This document shows, piece after piece, positions 1 to 12,400 of a stretch of 64,000 bases of DNA (position 1 is the stretch's first letter; every line of letters begins with the position of its first letter). Position numbers and translations under genes: made by a program. Source of the stretch: Campylorhamphus procurvoides (Eukaryota > Chordata > Aves > Passeriformes > Dendrocolaptidae); assembly GCA_013396655.1 (NCBI GenBank), contig WBMV01000268.1:310001-374000 (forward strand), given 5' to 3'. The notes under the pieces are model-generated. The model made no database searches. It saw only the letters and a program-made list of their open reading frames with translations, and was not told the DNA's origin.

Positions 1-2424
1 CAGCTGGAGCTGTCACAGCATCACTGACACACCTGACACAAGTGTCACTGGGCTGGAGGCAGCTGAGGACAGTTCAGCACCACATGGCTGTTGGAAGGAT
101 GCAGCTGCCCAGATGTTCTGACCTAGACGTTGCCATGAGCTATCCCCATCACAGCTGCTATTTCTAATCACTTTAAACATTGCAAATAATTAAACAAGAG
201 AGCTAAAGTACCTGTTAGCTGTGCCTGGCCCATGATGCTCAGCTGGGGAATCTGATAATGAAAAACCTTTGTGCCCCCCATTATAAAAATGGGTGTCAGG
301 CACCCAGCTGCCATAAATTGTGTGAAGAACCTCTTCCCATGCCTTTTGCATAAGACAAGTGGTGTTTCTAGATCCTTTTTGTATGCAAGGCAAATATGGA
401 GTACTCTGAAAAATGTACCACTCTGCCCCTCAATCTGCAGAGACCCAGAAGCACCAGCTTGCGGGATGTCCACCAGCCTGGGACAGTGTCTACCACATTT
501 ACTTGAGTGGAACACTAAATGTCATGTCTGGCCATGCTGCAAAAAGCTGAGCTGAGAAGGTTGGAGAGGGTGTCCTGGTTCTTTCACAGGGGTAAGAGTA
601 TTAAACTGTCCCTAATGTGCTGGGGCAGACACGTGAGTCAGGGTTTGCCTATAGGTATGGAGATATTTTTATATATAAATCTATCTCTCTATATATCTAT
701 ATATATAGGTATATAGATATTTATCTATAGAACAAGTAGCTCTATACTAGTAAGTGTGCCAAATGGACACAACACAGTTACAGCAATCTATTCTCCATGT
801 AGCCAAGAGAAACTGCAAAGAAAATGATCTGCCTCTACAGATAATCTTGTTGTAAGCATCTATACTCACAGGAATGAGTACAGACTCTTCAGAGGAAAAC
901 TCCTGTTGGCTCCACCTTAGAAGGAGAAATGACCTCCCAGCAATGCCAGCGCTGCCTCCAGCTGAATCTCCAGCTCCCAGGTAGAAAGGAATTAGGTGGC
1001 CCAAGTTACAATTCCTGGGTCACATTTGCAGTGAAGCTGCTCCTGGAAGGTGTCAGCTGAGTTTGCCAGAAATAAGAAATGCAGATTTGAGCTCAGTGGG
1101 TACTACCAGTTTTACTGAGTTAGTCTCGCTCCTGAAAGCTTTAAAGGATCTATTATTTTATTTCTGGTTGCATTTTCAATGCCTCTTGCTTCCAGAAGTG
1201 GTTTTTCCTTCTCTCTGCCTGGCAGTGTATTAGTCAGAATCCTTTTCACAGGCCCCTTTTTATATTGAAATTGGTTTTAGAAGCAGGCACCTCGCCAGTT
1301 ATTTTTCTCCCATTTTCTTGGAAAAGGATCAGACTTATTTATTGTCCTTTTATTTGTAACCATGGCAAAATATCTTACCTTATCTTTTCTGATGCCTATG
1401 TGGTAACACTGCTGTTTTCTCCTGGAAGTATGTCAAATTGCCTCCCAATGCTTTTAAGTCTGTTAGCATTTTCATAGGTATCTTTCCTACAGATATATTG
1501 GAGTCGAACTGTACAATCTTCTCAGCAGATTTTGGGCTTTGTGTTTCGTAATGACATAACTTCTGTGTTTACATGATCAAGGCTGGAGATTAGTGGTTTT
1601 GCTTGGCGGATTTAAAAGAGAAAGAGGAGCAACGTTCTCCTGCCCAAGAAACGTGAATACCCCTGAGAAACGCTAAATCCCTGGGGCCCGTTTGCTGCAG
1701 AGAAACACACTGTATTTTCTCCAGAGATGTGCCAATCTAAAAGGAGAGATTTTTGATGCTGAAAAATAACACCAAAGCATAGAAAAATAGTGAAGTACAG
1801 GTGTGTAGAAATCATGTGAAAGAATAAATTAGTGTTGAATGAGGAAAACAAAGATTGTAAGAAAAAGAGTAAATTTTCTTGATGCATTATCAGGCAGTGA
1901 GGACTACAAGAAAATAAGTTGGAGGAGTATTGTGAACTACTGCCTCCTGTATTAAACAATTATCTTCTATTAAGATCTTCAACACAGCAAATTTTCTTGC
2001 TTAAATTTGTGACCTCACTCGATTTCAATTGATCAAACACAACTAAATCAGTTTAGGACATCTTTAAAGATGACCTGAAAGGGAAAGAAGCCATACCAGT
2101 TCTGCTTCATTACTAAGTAAGCATCTTTTTCTTAATATCCCACATGAGGGTATAATAGTTCCTGTAGTATTTTTTAGTTTTTCTTTGTCCTTTGGGAATT
2201 TCCAATTGGTTTTCACTGGACATTTGTGTACTTTTAGATGTGTGCATGTCTAATCAGATCATACAAGTAATTTTTCTGCAAGGCTGGAGGGCAAATGTAT
2301 TGGTAATACAAAGAATAACATTTTAACAACTGCGAGAAGCAGTTTCTAGTTAAACTATTTTAAAAAGTTTGACTTTGTTTTCAGGGTTTACCAGGTCCAG
2401 CTTCCCACAGTGTTGTTTGCATCA
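1..2424. other. Intergenic sequence, no gene seen
   Basis: No open frame with protein-like character. Contains a TA-rich simple repeat at about 662-731. No recognised mobile element or RNA gene. Confidence 0.7.
662..731. repeat. TA/TATC-rich simple repeat
   Basis: Low-complexity run of ATATAT and TATCTA units, about 70 bp, imperfect. Confidence 0.8.
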
Positions 2425-3008
2425 ACAGTACTGTGGCCTGCAGAACTAGCACAGTGATTATTCTCCTGTATTCAGCACTGGTGAGGCTGCACCTTGACTC
2501 CTGACATCAGTTTTGAACCCATCACTACAAGAAAGACATTGAGGTGCTGGAGCATGTCCAGAGAAAGGCAATGGAGCTGATGAAGGGTCTGGAGCACAAG
2601 TCTGATGAGGAGCAGCTGAGGGAGCTGGGAGTGCTTGGCCTGGAGAAAAGGAGGCTCAGGGGTGACATTATCACTCTCTACAACTCCCCGAAAGGTGGCT
2701 GTAGCAAGGTGGGTTTTGGTGTCTTCTCCCAAGTAACAAGTGAAGGACATGAGGAAATGGTCTCAAGTTGTGCCACAGGAAGTTTAGATTGAATATTAGA
2801 AAAAATTTCTTCATGAAAGGATTATCAAGCACTGGAAGAGGTTGCCCAGGGAACTGGCAGAGTCGCCATATGTGGAGCTATTTAAAAGATGTATAGATGT
2901 GACCCCTGGGGGCATGGTTTAGGGATGGACTTGTCAGTGCTGGATTAGTGGTTGGACTTGATGATCCTAAAGGTCTTTTCCAACCTAAACAATTCTATGA
3001 TTCTATTA
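2425..3008 (+). mobile_element. CR1 LINE 3' fragment
   Basis: Plus-strand CR1 3' end of about 580 bp. It includes the end of ORF2 ([19 protein letters not shown] and [20 protein letters not shown], encoded from 2544). Next come the conserved 'ggattatcaagcactggaagaggttgcccaggg' region and the tail 'gatgatcctaaaggtcttttccaacct'. It ends in ATTCTATG ATTCTAT octamers at about 2991-3006. The copy is truncated at its 5' end, as is usual for CR1. The 5' limit is approximate. Confidence 0.95.
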
Positions 3009-4352
3009 TATTGCTGCCTTCAGGCAGAGGTAGAGCCCAGTGAGCTGCACTATGAAAAGATCCAGCATTGCAGGCAAGTACAGCATCTCACTTTACCCTG
3101 GGCCCTTCACCCTATAACACAGCCCACATCCTCATGGACCTGCAGAAAAGGTTCAAGCCTCTTACATTATTGGGATGGCTGGTTTAAGAGTCATTACTTT
3201 TAAATTAAAATTGAGGATGAAAGAGAATGACAGCAGCTGCCTCAATACAGTTAAAAGACTCAGAGGTGTCAGGGCAACCATAGTCTACGTGTGCAAACAC
3301 CCACATCTGAGCTGGTCTTCCTTTATAGTCAACAGGCACAGCTTCTTTGAAAACTCGCTTCATTCTAATGAAGATGTCTGAAATAGTTCAACTGAGTCGC
3401 ACCCTGTAAGAGTCCATTTCTCACTCTTCACTAGAAAGGGAACTCAGCATGATGGGCTCATCTATAGATATTTGCACCACAGACATTTAACATTAAGGCA
3501 GATGAATCCTTTGATTTCTCTGTAGCTGGTTTCAGTTCCAACACCTCCTGCCTCTGTGGATACTTTTTCCTGTCTTCAAAAGTATAGTATGACTTAGAAG
3601 ATAAGCTTCTTTGAGAAAGAACAAATAAAATTGATCAAAAATGAACCATGCCCTATTGATACAGCAAATAGACTTGGATGAAATAAGACGAGATAAAAAC
3701 GTGTCAATACTTAAAGGCCTTGTAAATGGATAATTTTGGCACAATTGTGCTAATCTGCAGCCTGTCTGCTACTGTTGAGTCCAAAAGTGGCCTCTTGCTC
3801 CTGTTACTGCCAGTCATTAATTTCTACCATGCTCCACACATGCAAATTTCTCTGCCAAAGAAATTGATCTTTGGAGGTGTGCAGGGCCTGGAAAACCTGT
3901 TGAGTGCCCTGAAAATTGAGGCCACTCAAGTAGAAGCCACAGCAAGTTCCCAATAATAGTGTTTAGAGCTCTCCCTTCAGCTCCCTTTCCTTGGAGGTTT
4001 GAGCCTAATGAACATTCACTCTACTACTTACTAGATGGTTAAAGCTCACATTAAAATCAGACTAAAATCAAAATCAATTTAAAACTAAAATCAATCTAAA
4101 ATAATCTACATGGAGACTGGGTATAAGAAAAGGGTAAGGGTGGGAAAAGGTAAAGATAAAAAGGAATGAGGGAGACCCTCCTGTTGAGTGATAAGGTCCA
4201 GAGTGGACCCCTTTGCCAAAGTTAGTCATGGACTTCACCAATGGTTTAGGTGTAAAGGTTTTAACAGCATTTGATTGATAGCCTGAATTAAACAATTTAA
4301 CAAAATATTCTATAGAATTTACTATAAGTACAACAGTAGCTCACTTATAGGC

Positions 4353-4386
4353 CTAATTTACTTATGAATCTAATGTACTTAAGAAT
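4353..4386. repeat. 17 bp tandem duplication
   Basis: Two adjacent 17 bp units (4353-4369 and 4370-4386) starting CTAAT, identical at 15 of 17 positions by eye. Confidence 0.8.
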
Positions 4387-6645
4387 CTAAGAGAGAGATT
4401 TTCATAGTATATTTGTTGTAGCACAATCACACCTGCATGCACACAGACCTAAAGGAGTAAGTTCAAGGTATATACCTGTGAAAAATTCCCCTTGCATTCA
4501 GTGAAGTAGTCATGTTGGATGCCTTGCCTCTTCTCAATGGGCAAAGGGTAGAGCCTCAAGGAGTGGGGGTATCAGCCCATGCTTCCTTGTCAGTTTTCAG
4601 CAATGGTCCTCCAACTATAGCAAACTTGAGTTTGCTGGCTCTGAGAGGTGTCCCATTCAGGGGCACATTGCTGCTCACAGACCAGTGTGGTCCAGGAAAG
4701 CTCAAAGGGTCTCTCTTAGGACCACTATTTATAGAGTTGCAAGAGAGCCGGCTTTAGTCATAGTAATTTTCCTCCCTGGCTGCAACTTGGGTTGGTAGCA
4801 TTCTTTGAAAAGGGACTAACAGAAATGTTGTTCCACTTGGGTTGCTTTCAGACAAGAAAAATTAGTTTCTAAGGCTGTTTATTAAAAGCAGGAGCTTGTT
4901 ATACAGCACTAGTTCCTGGGAGAAGACAGTGTTTCTGACAAGCTCAAGATGAGCTTAGCCTAGATGCAGTTTGTCAAGCACTTCTGAGATCACAGTGCAG
5001 CTCAAGGACAGGGGGTGGTTGTGCCAGCACAGGCCAGAAGGACCACTGCCTTCTCCTGCATGGATGGTCATGTGCTTTGGTGAGGGGGCAGAGCAGACAT
5101 CACCCTTCTGGGAATAGTGGGGCTCAAAGGCAAAGTCTTGATAGCACTTTGGGATCAGCGAGCAGTGAGGATTTATTCTCTAGCCTGTAAGGCCTATTTT
5201 CTGTTATCAGTTTTAATTTGGATAGGGCCTGCATTGTGCTCTTCCACTGTGTCACCCTGTTTGCTGGGGAGAAGGCTCACAGAAGCACCTAATTTGTCTT
5301 CTTTCTAGCACTCACTGCTTTGTGAGTCTTCTGTGTCTTAACTAAAGCCTAATACATCCAGCCTTCTTGGTCCCTCCACACAGCAATCCCAAGATGCTGC
5401 TAATGAGAACAAATTATATTTTGGCATGAAAGTTTCTGAGATCCACAGGGAGACCTAAGGTAGAAGAATCTAGAGGACATGTATTATCAATTTGTGCAAA
5501 GACATTAAAATGAGACTCTAGTGACTAGAAGCTGATCCTGGATAAATTTAAGCTAGCAGAAAAACAAGGACTTTTAGCAGAGTAATTAATTAATAAAATG
5601 GCTGGGTTGGGATGATGAATTACTCTGTGTATATTAAAGATCAGGTGTCCCCTTCTGGAGGGGTGAAATGCTTGAATTTCTTTTCTGGTCCTTAAATCTA
5701 TGTGGGAAGTCTCCTTTACTGGCTTCCCCCTGCCCTTGCCCCAGCCAGCCAGTGTAGTACTATGATGTGGCCATGCTAAGGGGAAAATCAGATAGTTGGC
5801 ATCATCCTCACAGACTTTTAGGGCTGGTTTTGAGTCTATGCTGTTCTTTGCATCCATCGTACTGCTCTGTTTCCATTTTAACCTCAGAGTGTCCTGGGTA
5901 AGATCACAGCTTCACAGCCTGGGTAAGCTAAGCTTGCATGTTGCGTTTCAGCAACAGCAAGGGCTCTTGGAGTGTGTGATGTATATAGACACACATGGAT
6001 CAGGTTAGCTGCTGTTAAAGGCCCATCTTTATGTCCAGATCCTAAAGACATGCAACCCTGCTTGCCCTGTGTGCTGTTGAATTTCAGTAGTGCTGACCCA
6101 GGGGCCACCCAATGTATTGGGCATAGAGGCAGATAAGAGCCCTGAATTGAAGTGTGTTTGTGCCTCACCGGCTCAGAGGACATGTATTTGTCAACATTGC
6201 TGGAGAGCTCATCCAGTATTTGGTGTGCTCATGCTGGAAGAGCAGGGAGGTAGAGCAGTGCAGTTTGGTACCACACTCTACCACATTCCCTACATATATA
6301 AGAGCAGCAGCATTTCCCTTTTCTAGACTGAGGAAAGGATCTGCTCCCAAAGAGTCTTCTGTGCTCTGTTTTTTGGCAATGTCTCTGGCAGGGAAGGTAG
6401 CTTGGAGAAGTCACATGAACTTATAGCAGGTCCAGCTGATGGACATTTCTCATGTGCTGCCACAAAGGACTCCTCCTTAAGACAAAGGATTTGCCCTCTG
6501 CAAGGCAGCAGAAAGCAGAACAGCAAATGCCTGCAGTCACGGTCAGAGGGAGCTCAACCAGTGCTTGGGAAGCTCTGGCCCTGAGCTGAAACACATCTCA
6601 AGTGTCAGGACTTCAGCAGGCTATGGCTGTACTTGAGAAGAGAGA

Positions 6646-6697
6646 TGGAGCACCTTTTCTTCATGTAAAGTTGGAGCATCTTATCTTCAGGTAAAGT
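6646..6697. repeat. 26 bp tandem duplication
   Basis: Two adjacent 26 bp units (6646-6671 and 6672-6697) beginning TGGAGCA and ending GTAAAGT, identical at 23 of 26 positions by eye. Confidence 0.85.
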
Positions 6698-9380
6698 TTT
6701 TTAATCTGTATTCCGAAAAATATAGGACACTTCAGCCTTCACCTGCTGAGGTTGTCTTAGGCACCATTATGAGAATTTCCCCAACCTATGTTAAATATAG
6801 ATCAGGAAGTCTCTTTGCTACAACAGTAATGTCTCTTATAGCAACTCCTGGCAGACAATTATGTGGGTGGAAAGAAGACAAGAAAAGGCACCCTGCTTTA
6901 GCTGGAGGTTTGACAAACACTGTCCAGGAGCCATTCTTGGTACAGTCAGATCTGCTCCAGGATCTGGGAAGGCCTCCTGCTACCGCACAGACACCGCTCA
7001 CCAAAGCAGCCAAGCAGAGAAGTGCATTCTTTCAGTGTCTAAAATCGTTGGTTAAGAAAAGATAATTCCTAAATCCTTCCAAGCTATCAATGAGACTAAA
7101 CCTGGTGCAGCTCATGACGCTCAGCAAATGAGCCAAGAACCAGCTGTCACATGAAACATATGGTGATGGCCAAAGCCAGCACAACGAGGTGCAGTGTCTC
7201 ACCTGAATCCTTTGTGCTCCTGGGTGACTCCTGGCTCTCCAGACAGAGCTGTGAGTCTTGCAGTGCCAGCAAGATATTGGAAATTCAACATGGTTTATTA
7301 CCATCTGTCTGTTGTCTATTACAGCATTTATAACCAAGGGAAAGGCCATTTTTTCTCTGGCAGTATATCTACACCACAGAACAGAAGAAAAAGCTTGTTT
7401 TGACTTGTAATCTGAGCAAATCTGACAAGGAGGAAACAGAAAAGCAAAAGAACAAAAGGCCATTTTTATATAATTAAAAAAAAACCAAAACAAAGCTGAA
7501 GTAAAGCAGCCAAAATGTTTGAAGTGTTGGTGCTAGAGCAGTTTCCCCTCAGTATTTTTCCAAATTCACATTATAAATAACTAATGCAACTATCACCATA
7601 TCAAAAACAGTTGGCTGCTTGCTTGCAAGTTTTCAGGATTTACAAGAAAAGAGGAGTAGTGTATATGAAACTCATTCTCCAAACAGTTAAAAAAAAATCT
7701 AGCTCACTCTTGGGATTCAGGATTCCCAATGAAACCTAATGAAGAAGAGAGGAAGGTATAACTGACCCTGATATATCTGCTGCATTTCATCTCCTTCATC
7801 TCAGTATACAAGGACTTACACTTTTCAACATTTGCGCACCACAGACTGGCTGTCCTGACATGCTTTTGATCCTAATTAAAACTCCAAAGCATACAAGATA
7901 ATATATGTCAATTTTGCCATATGTGATGCAAAAGGTAATACTGAATTTCTACCTGTGGCATTCACCAGATGAAATGCACAGTTTCAGTACAGTAGAGAAG
8001 ATGCACATGACATTTGAGTGGGGTCTTTGAACGCAGCAAGCTGGTCCCACTTCAGTGCTCGAGTTACCCAGTGCTTAGTGTACAGCCTGTGACAGGGACT
8101 GCAAGAACCCGAGAGTCACCAGGGGTCTGTGATCTCTAGGTGTGACATATCAAGGCTGGCACACACTCAGCTTTCCCAGCTGCAGCCAAAGAGACATTCA
8201 CCACTGAAGCTTGCTCCAGAACTCCGTGAAGCTGTTATCCCAAAGCCATTGCCAGCCCAGGCCTCGCACTCATCATGGTGGTGTCAGAGCCACATTTGGC
8301 AGGCTCAACTACCCTGTGAAGAGCTGCCAGGGGAGGAAATTCTGGTGAATGTACCCCATTAGGGTTTCTTACATTTGACTGATATACATAGAGCAATCTC
8401 CATGTATTGCCCTGTACAATGTTTCTCCTTGCTTCCTTAGCTGCTGTCAAGCAGATTTTCTCAAGAGCACAGAAAAGAGTTTGGGAGCAGATTTCTTCCC
8501 CAGCACGGAAAATGAGGATGCTGCTGCTCTGGTACATGCATAGTATGTGGTTGTGACATACCAGACTCCACTGCTGCACCCTAAATCTGCGTCTTGCAGC
8601 AGGAGGACAAGGCACTAGAAGTGCTGTGGCACAGATGAAACCCCAGTGGCTCTGGCTGTCATGCAGCCCACCCAGGTGCCCATGATGATACCCATTTCCA
8701 CAAGCACTGATGACTGCTGAGATGACACTGAAGCTACGAAATATCCGAGTTATTTCTTGTAGGTTAATCCAGAGGCCACTCTAAGTGGGACTCTATCACT
8801 GTGCTGAAGCAAATACTCTCCTGTCATAATTGCTCTGCTTTTTCTAGAGCTGCCCTATGTATCCAGCAGGGAATGCAGAATTGAATGCGTCAGGAGACTC
8901 CTTCTGAGGATGTACAACAGGCCACTGCTATCCTGGTACTCTCCTCAACAGGCTCCATTTACTCAAGATCATGTTTCCACAGAGGGGTTTATGATGGAAG
9001 GGTCCCCTGGATGATAGCTGGTCCAATGTTCTGCTCAAGTTACATCAGGTTTCTAGTGTAATACCCAGCTAAGAATGTTGCCAAGAAAGAGGCTGACTGC
9101 TCAGAGGAGAAGATCTACTCTCCTCTGTGCAAAGCATGCAGGGTTTGAGTTGTCCTGGTGGATGGTCCCTGGTTTAGATGTTTGTGGTCAGAGTAGGGCT
9201 GATCTAGAGATGAGCTCTGAGTCATGCTGGCAACACCTACATTGTTCTACCTTGCCAACCCACTTCACACCGCCTGTGAACCTCTGATGCCATTCACATT
9301 CTTTCCTCTAGCTAAAATATTTTTAACTCACATGAGCAGCCCTAGAAAGGTAGATCCTACCTCAGAACAAGGGTGTTGGG

Positions 9381-9396
9381 GTTTTTTTGTTTTGTG

Positions 9397-9426
<30 letters not shown>
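9381..9426. repeat. (TTTTG)n simple repeat
   Basis: About 46 bp of T-rich sequence dominated by TTTTG pentamers. Confidence 0.9.
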
Positions 9427-9428
<2 letters not shown>

Positions 9429-12400
9429 CTGTGGATGAACCAGTAAAGGGGAGAGGAATAAAAAGATGGCAGAGCTGTGAGTTGAAATAGGACATGAATG
9501 TAAGATGAAGGACAAGAGGGACACATACAAGAAGTGAAGGTAACATGAAAAGTGAAGAAAGAGAATACTCAAAGGACAGTTTCCTTTAACAGTTATCTTA
9601 GTAGCCATGGAAGTTGTATGGACAAAACAAACTTCTTTCATACAGAAAACTCTTAGAGTTACCTGAACTCTGTCCTTGTACCTCCTAAGGGACATGGCTC
9701 TGCCTCCTGCACCAGGGAGAGACATGCCATGAAGGCAAAGACCCAAGGGGAAATGGCTGCAGTGCTTCCACCAGTGCTTCACTGAGGGCAAAGTGGAGAC
9801 TTCAAGGCATAGAGCAGCCAAGACTTGTAAGGGATGTAGTCATTTTGAGTTACATCTTCACAGCCAAGTCCCATGTCTGAGCTCTGGTCTGCCTTAGTAT
9901 CGATCTTCTCTCAGTGGGGATTGCCTCTCTGCCCTTTTCTCCTGACAGGAAGGTAAGCAGGAGGCAGGCAGTGAGGTACAGTGCTGCTCCCAGCTCCTAA
10001 GAGGAGTCTGTGTGGCACAGGACCCTCTCTGCTACCCAGAGAAGGCAACTGCAAGTCCAAGTTTAAGAGCAGAAGCTTTACAGCCTCTGTGGGTGAAAAA
10101 TCAAACAGAGCAGACTAAACAGATTACACTAATTAGGAGATGCAATATCCAGAGAAGAACAAGACAGTACTTTCTTTGGGGGACATTAGTTGTTGCCCAG
10201 GTGAAAAATAAAATTTTCCCAACTGATCTGTCCCGGCTAATGTCCTTGCAGATTCACTTTGGAATAAATTATGCAAAGTCATTGGTTTGGGTTTGTGTCT
10301 GATCAGTTATCCCACATCCTCCAAGATGTTTCCTATTTAATTTCATTCATTAAAAGAATAAACAAAAAATACATTTAGTAATTGAAAGGAAAACTAATGC
10401 TGTTTTCCCAGCACTTGGAAAAAAGGGGTGCTGTCTTGCATTCAGCTAGGTGAGAGCTAAGTCTTCTCATGTAACCATAGTTGCAGGATGTTTTGTTCTG
10501 CACCCCTCTGGCCAGGAGGCTGCCATAGCTGCCTCCAAATTCATCACTGTCCAACATGATTCATGGCTTTACTGGTGCAGACCAGGGTTCCACCCCTCTC
10601 AGTGCTGCAATTGCTGACAGCTGTATCAGAATGGCAACTGCTGGTGCCAGTGACATCTGCCACCACTCGTGCTAAAAAATGGAACAGCAGGACCTAAAAG
10701 CAGAGCAGGTATGAGTACTGGAGCTTGGGAATGAAACACACTATCAGGAACAGGGCAAAGAGCTTGCTGGTGCATCCAAGCCTATTTAACACTTCTGGGT
10801 GAGTGGTAATGCAGTGTATTGCAAGCAGATAAACACTACTGAGATCTTTGGTTTGGCAGGTTTAGTGCTAGAAATCAAATTTCGCTTGCCACAAACAAAT
10901 GCTACACTAAGGGACAAATTAATGGAGGAAGTCTGTTTTCTGGCTGAAATCCAAAAGACTTTTCTGCTGCCACCTGAACTACTCGAAATAGCACAAAATC
11001 AGACTTGACCCTGTCAAGCCATCCCTGTGGGTGAAGAGTAGAAGGTGTTGCTGCTGACAGTCCCACTTCCAGGCTGTGAAAATGTCAAGCTCTCCTTTCC
11101 TCTCTCCTGCCCAAACCACGGGGCTACCAGCCTGCTGGAGCCCCCAGACCCCTGGCAGTGCAAGGCTCCTCCAGGCTCACTCTGGGTGCCTGGGGGTGCC
11201 TCCTTGCCATGGCACTGCAGACCCATCCTCAGCCCCAGCCACCAGATGCCAGCCACCTGGCCCTTGTGTAAATTGCTGTCTATAGAAACTATGCATCTTC
11301 CCCTTTAGACTCTGTTTTTCCTTGTGTAGAATATTCCCAATTAGTGATAGTTTTTGGCTGTTTAGTAGATCAGTCCCATGCTTATGTATTAAAATTTTCT
11401 TCAGCCTGTTTGTTCTGTATCCAAGTGTTTAATCAGCATTTATGCTTAAGGGTAGTCTGTGCTTTTATTATCTACTTAATCAGATGAGAGAAGGCTCTTT
11501 TCTCTTTTTTATTTATTCTTAATTAAGAAAATGCCGAGACATTGCATAAGAGGAGTGCAGCCTTGTACCTCCTGGGCAGGAGCAAGCAATGCTGCCAGGG
11601 GAAATATCTTGTACACAATCTTTCAGATCTGATTATAAAAAAGTAGTGGTACTGACATGATCGATCTGATAAAATCCAACTGCTGACTTACTGAACCCTA
11701 CACCAACCCTGGACAACTGAAAATGCACTTATTAGAACAGCTTATCCCTATTTAATTTTATAGATAAATATATAAAGTATAATTATATAAACTAATATAT
11801 GTAATTAATACACAAACACCTTTTTTCTTTGGCGTTCCAGCAAAGCATGAATAAGCTGAAAAAGAGAGAAATAAAATAAATTCATTAAAATAAAATAAAA
11901 TAAATGGTAATTGAAATTTCAAATCCCCTTGAGCAGTTCTCTGCTGTTCCCAAGCCACTTGCTTCTCAGCCAGGGGTCTTCTGCCCTTGCAGGAGGAACA
12001 CATACCTGGCTACAAACCAGGCTCCAGGAGAAGGACCCAATGTGACAGCAGTTTCCCCACCACTGCTTTTAGGTCAGTGACAACTCATCAGTTTTCTCCC
12101 TTTAATATGCCCTTCATACCTTTCCATGGCTTTTCTGTTAATTTTGGGAACAGGTGCTGTGCTTAATTCCTTTCCCTCTTACTGCAAAGGATTCAACACT
12201 AATATCTTCACAGGGTCTGCTTTAGAGAGTCCCTCGTGCCCCCTTGCTCTCCTGCAGGCTGGGGGTGCTGGGTGATGGCATCTCCAGTGTTGCCTGCTGG
12301 TGTCACCAGTGTTGCAGTGCCCAGTGGTGACTGTGGTGGCAGGGCTGACCACACCTCCTTGTGCTGTGCTTGTTCCTCTACCCATCTTCCACGTCCCTGC

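Larger units (their letters stand above)
3009..9380. other. Intergenic sequence, no gene seen
   Basis: Only short, overlapping chance open frames, the longest 153 codons on the minus strand at 7032-7493, rich in Cys, Phe and Ser with no motif. Contains small tandem duplications at 4353-4386 and 6646-6697. No recognised repeat family. Confidence 0.65.

Noticed and set aside
2472..2792. 82- and 92-codon frames on opposite strands as genes
   Set aside because: They are the ORF2 end of a CR1 fragment and its antisense shadow.
7032..7493. 153-codon minus-strand open frame
   Set aside because: No motif, biased toward Phe/Cys/Ser, overlaps other open frames; reads as chance.
9357..9821. 154-codon minus-strand open frame
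   Set aside because: Its C-terminal end is the translated TTTTG repeat (NKTKQNK-type), so it is an artefact of simple sequence.
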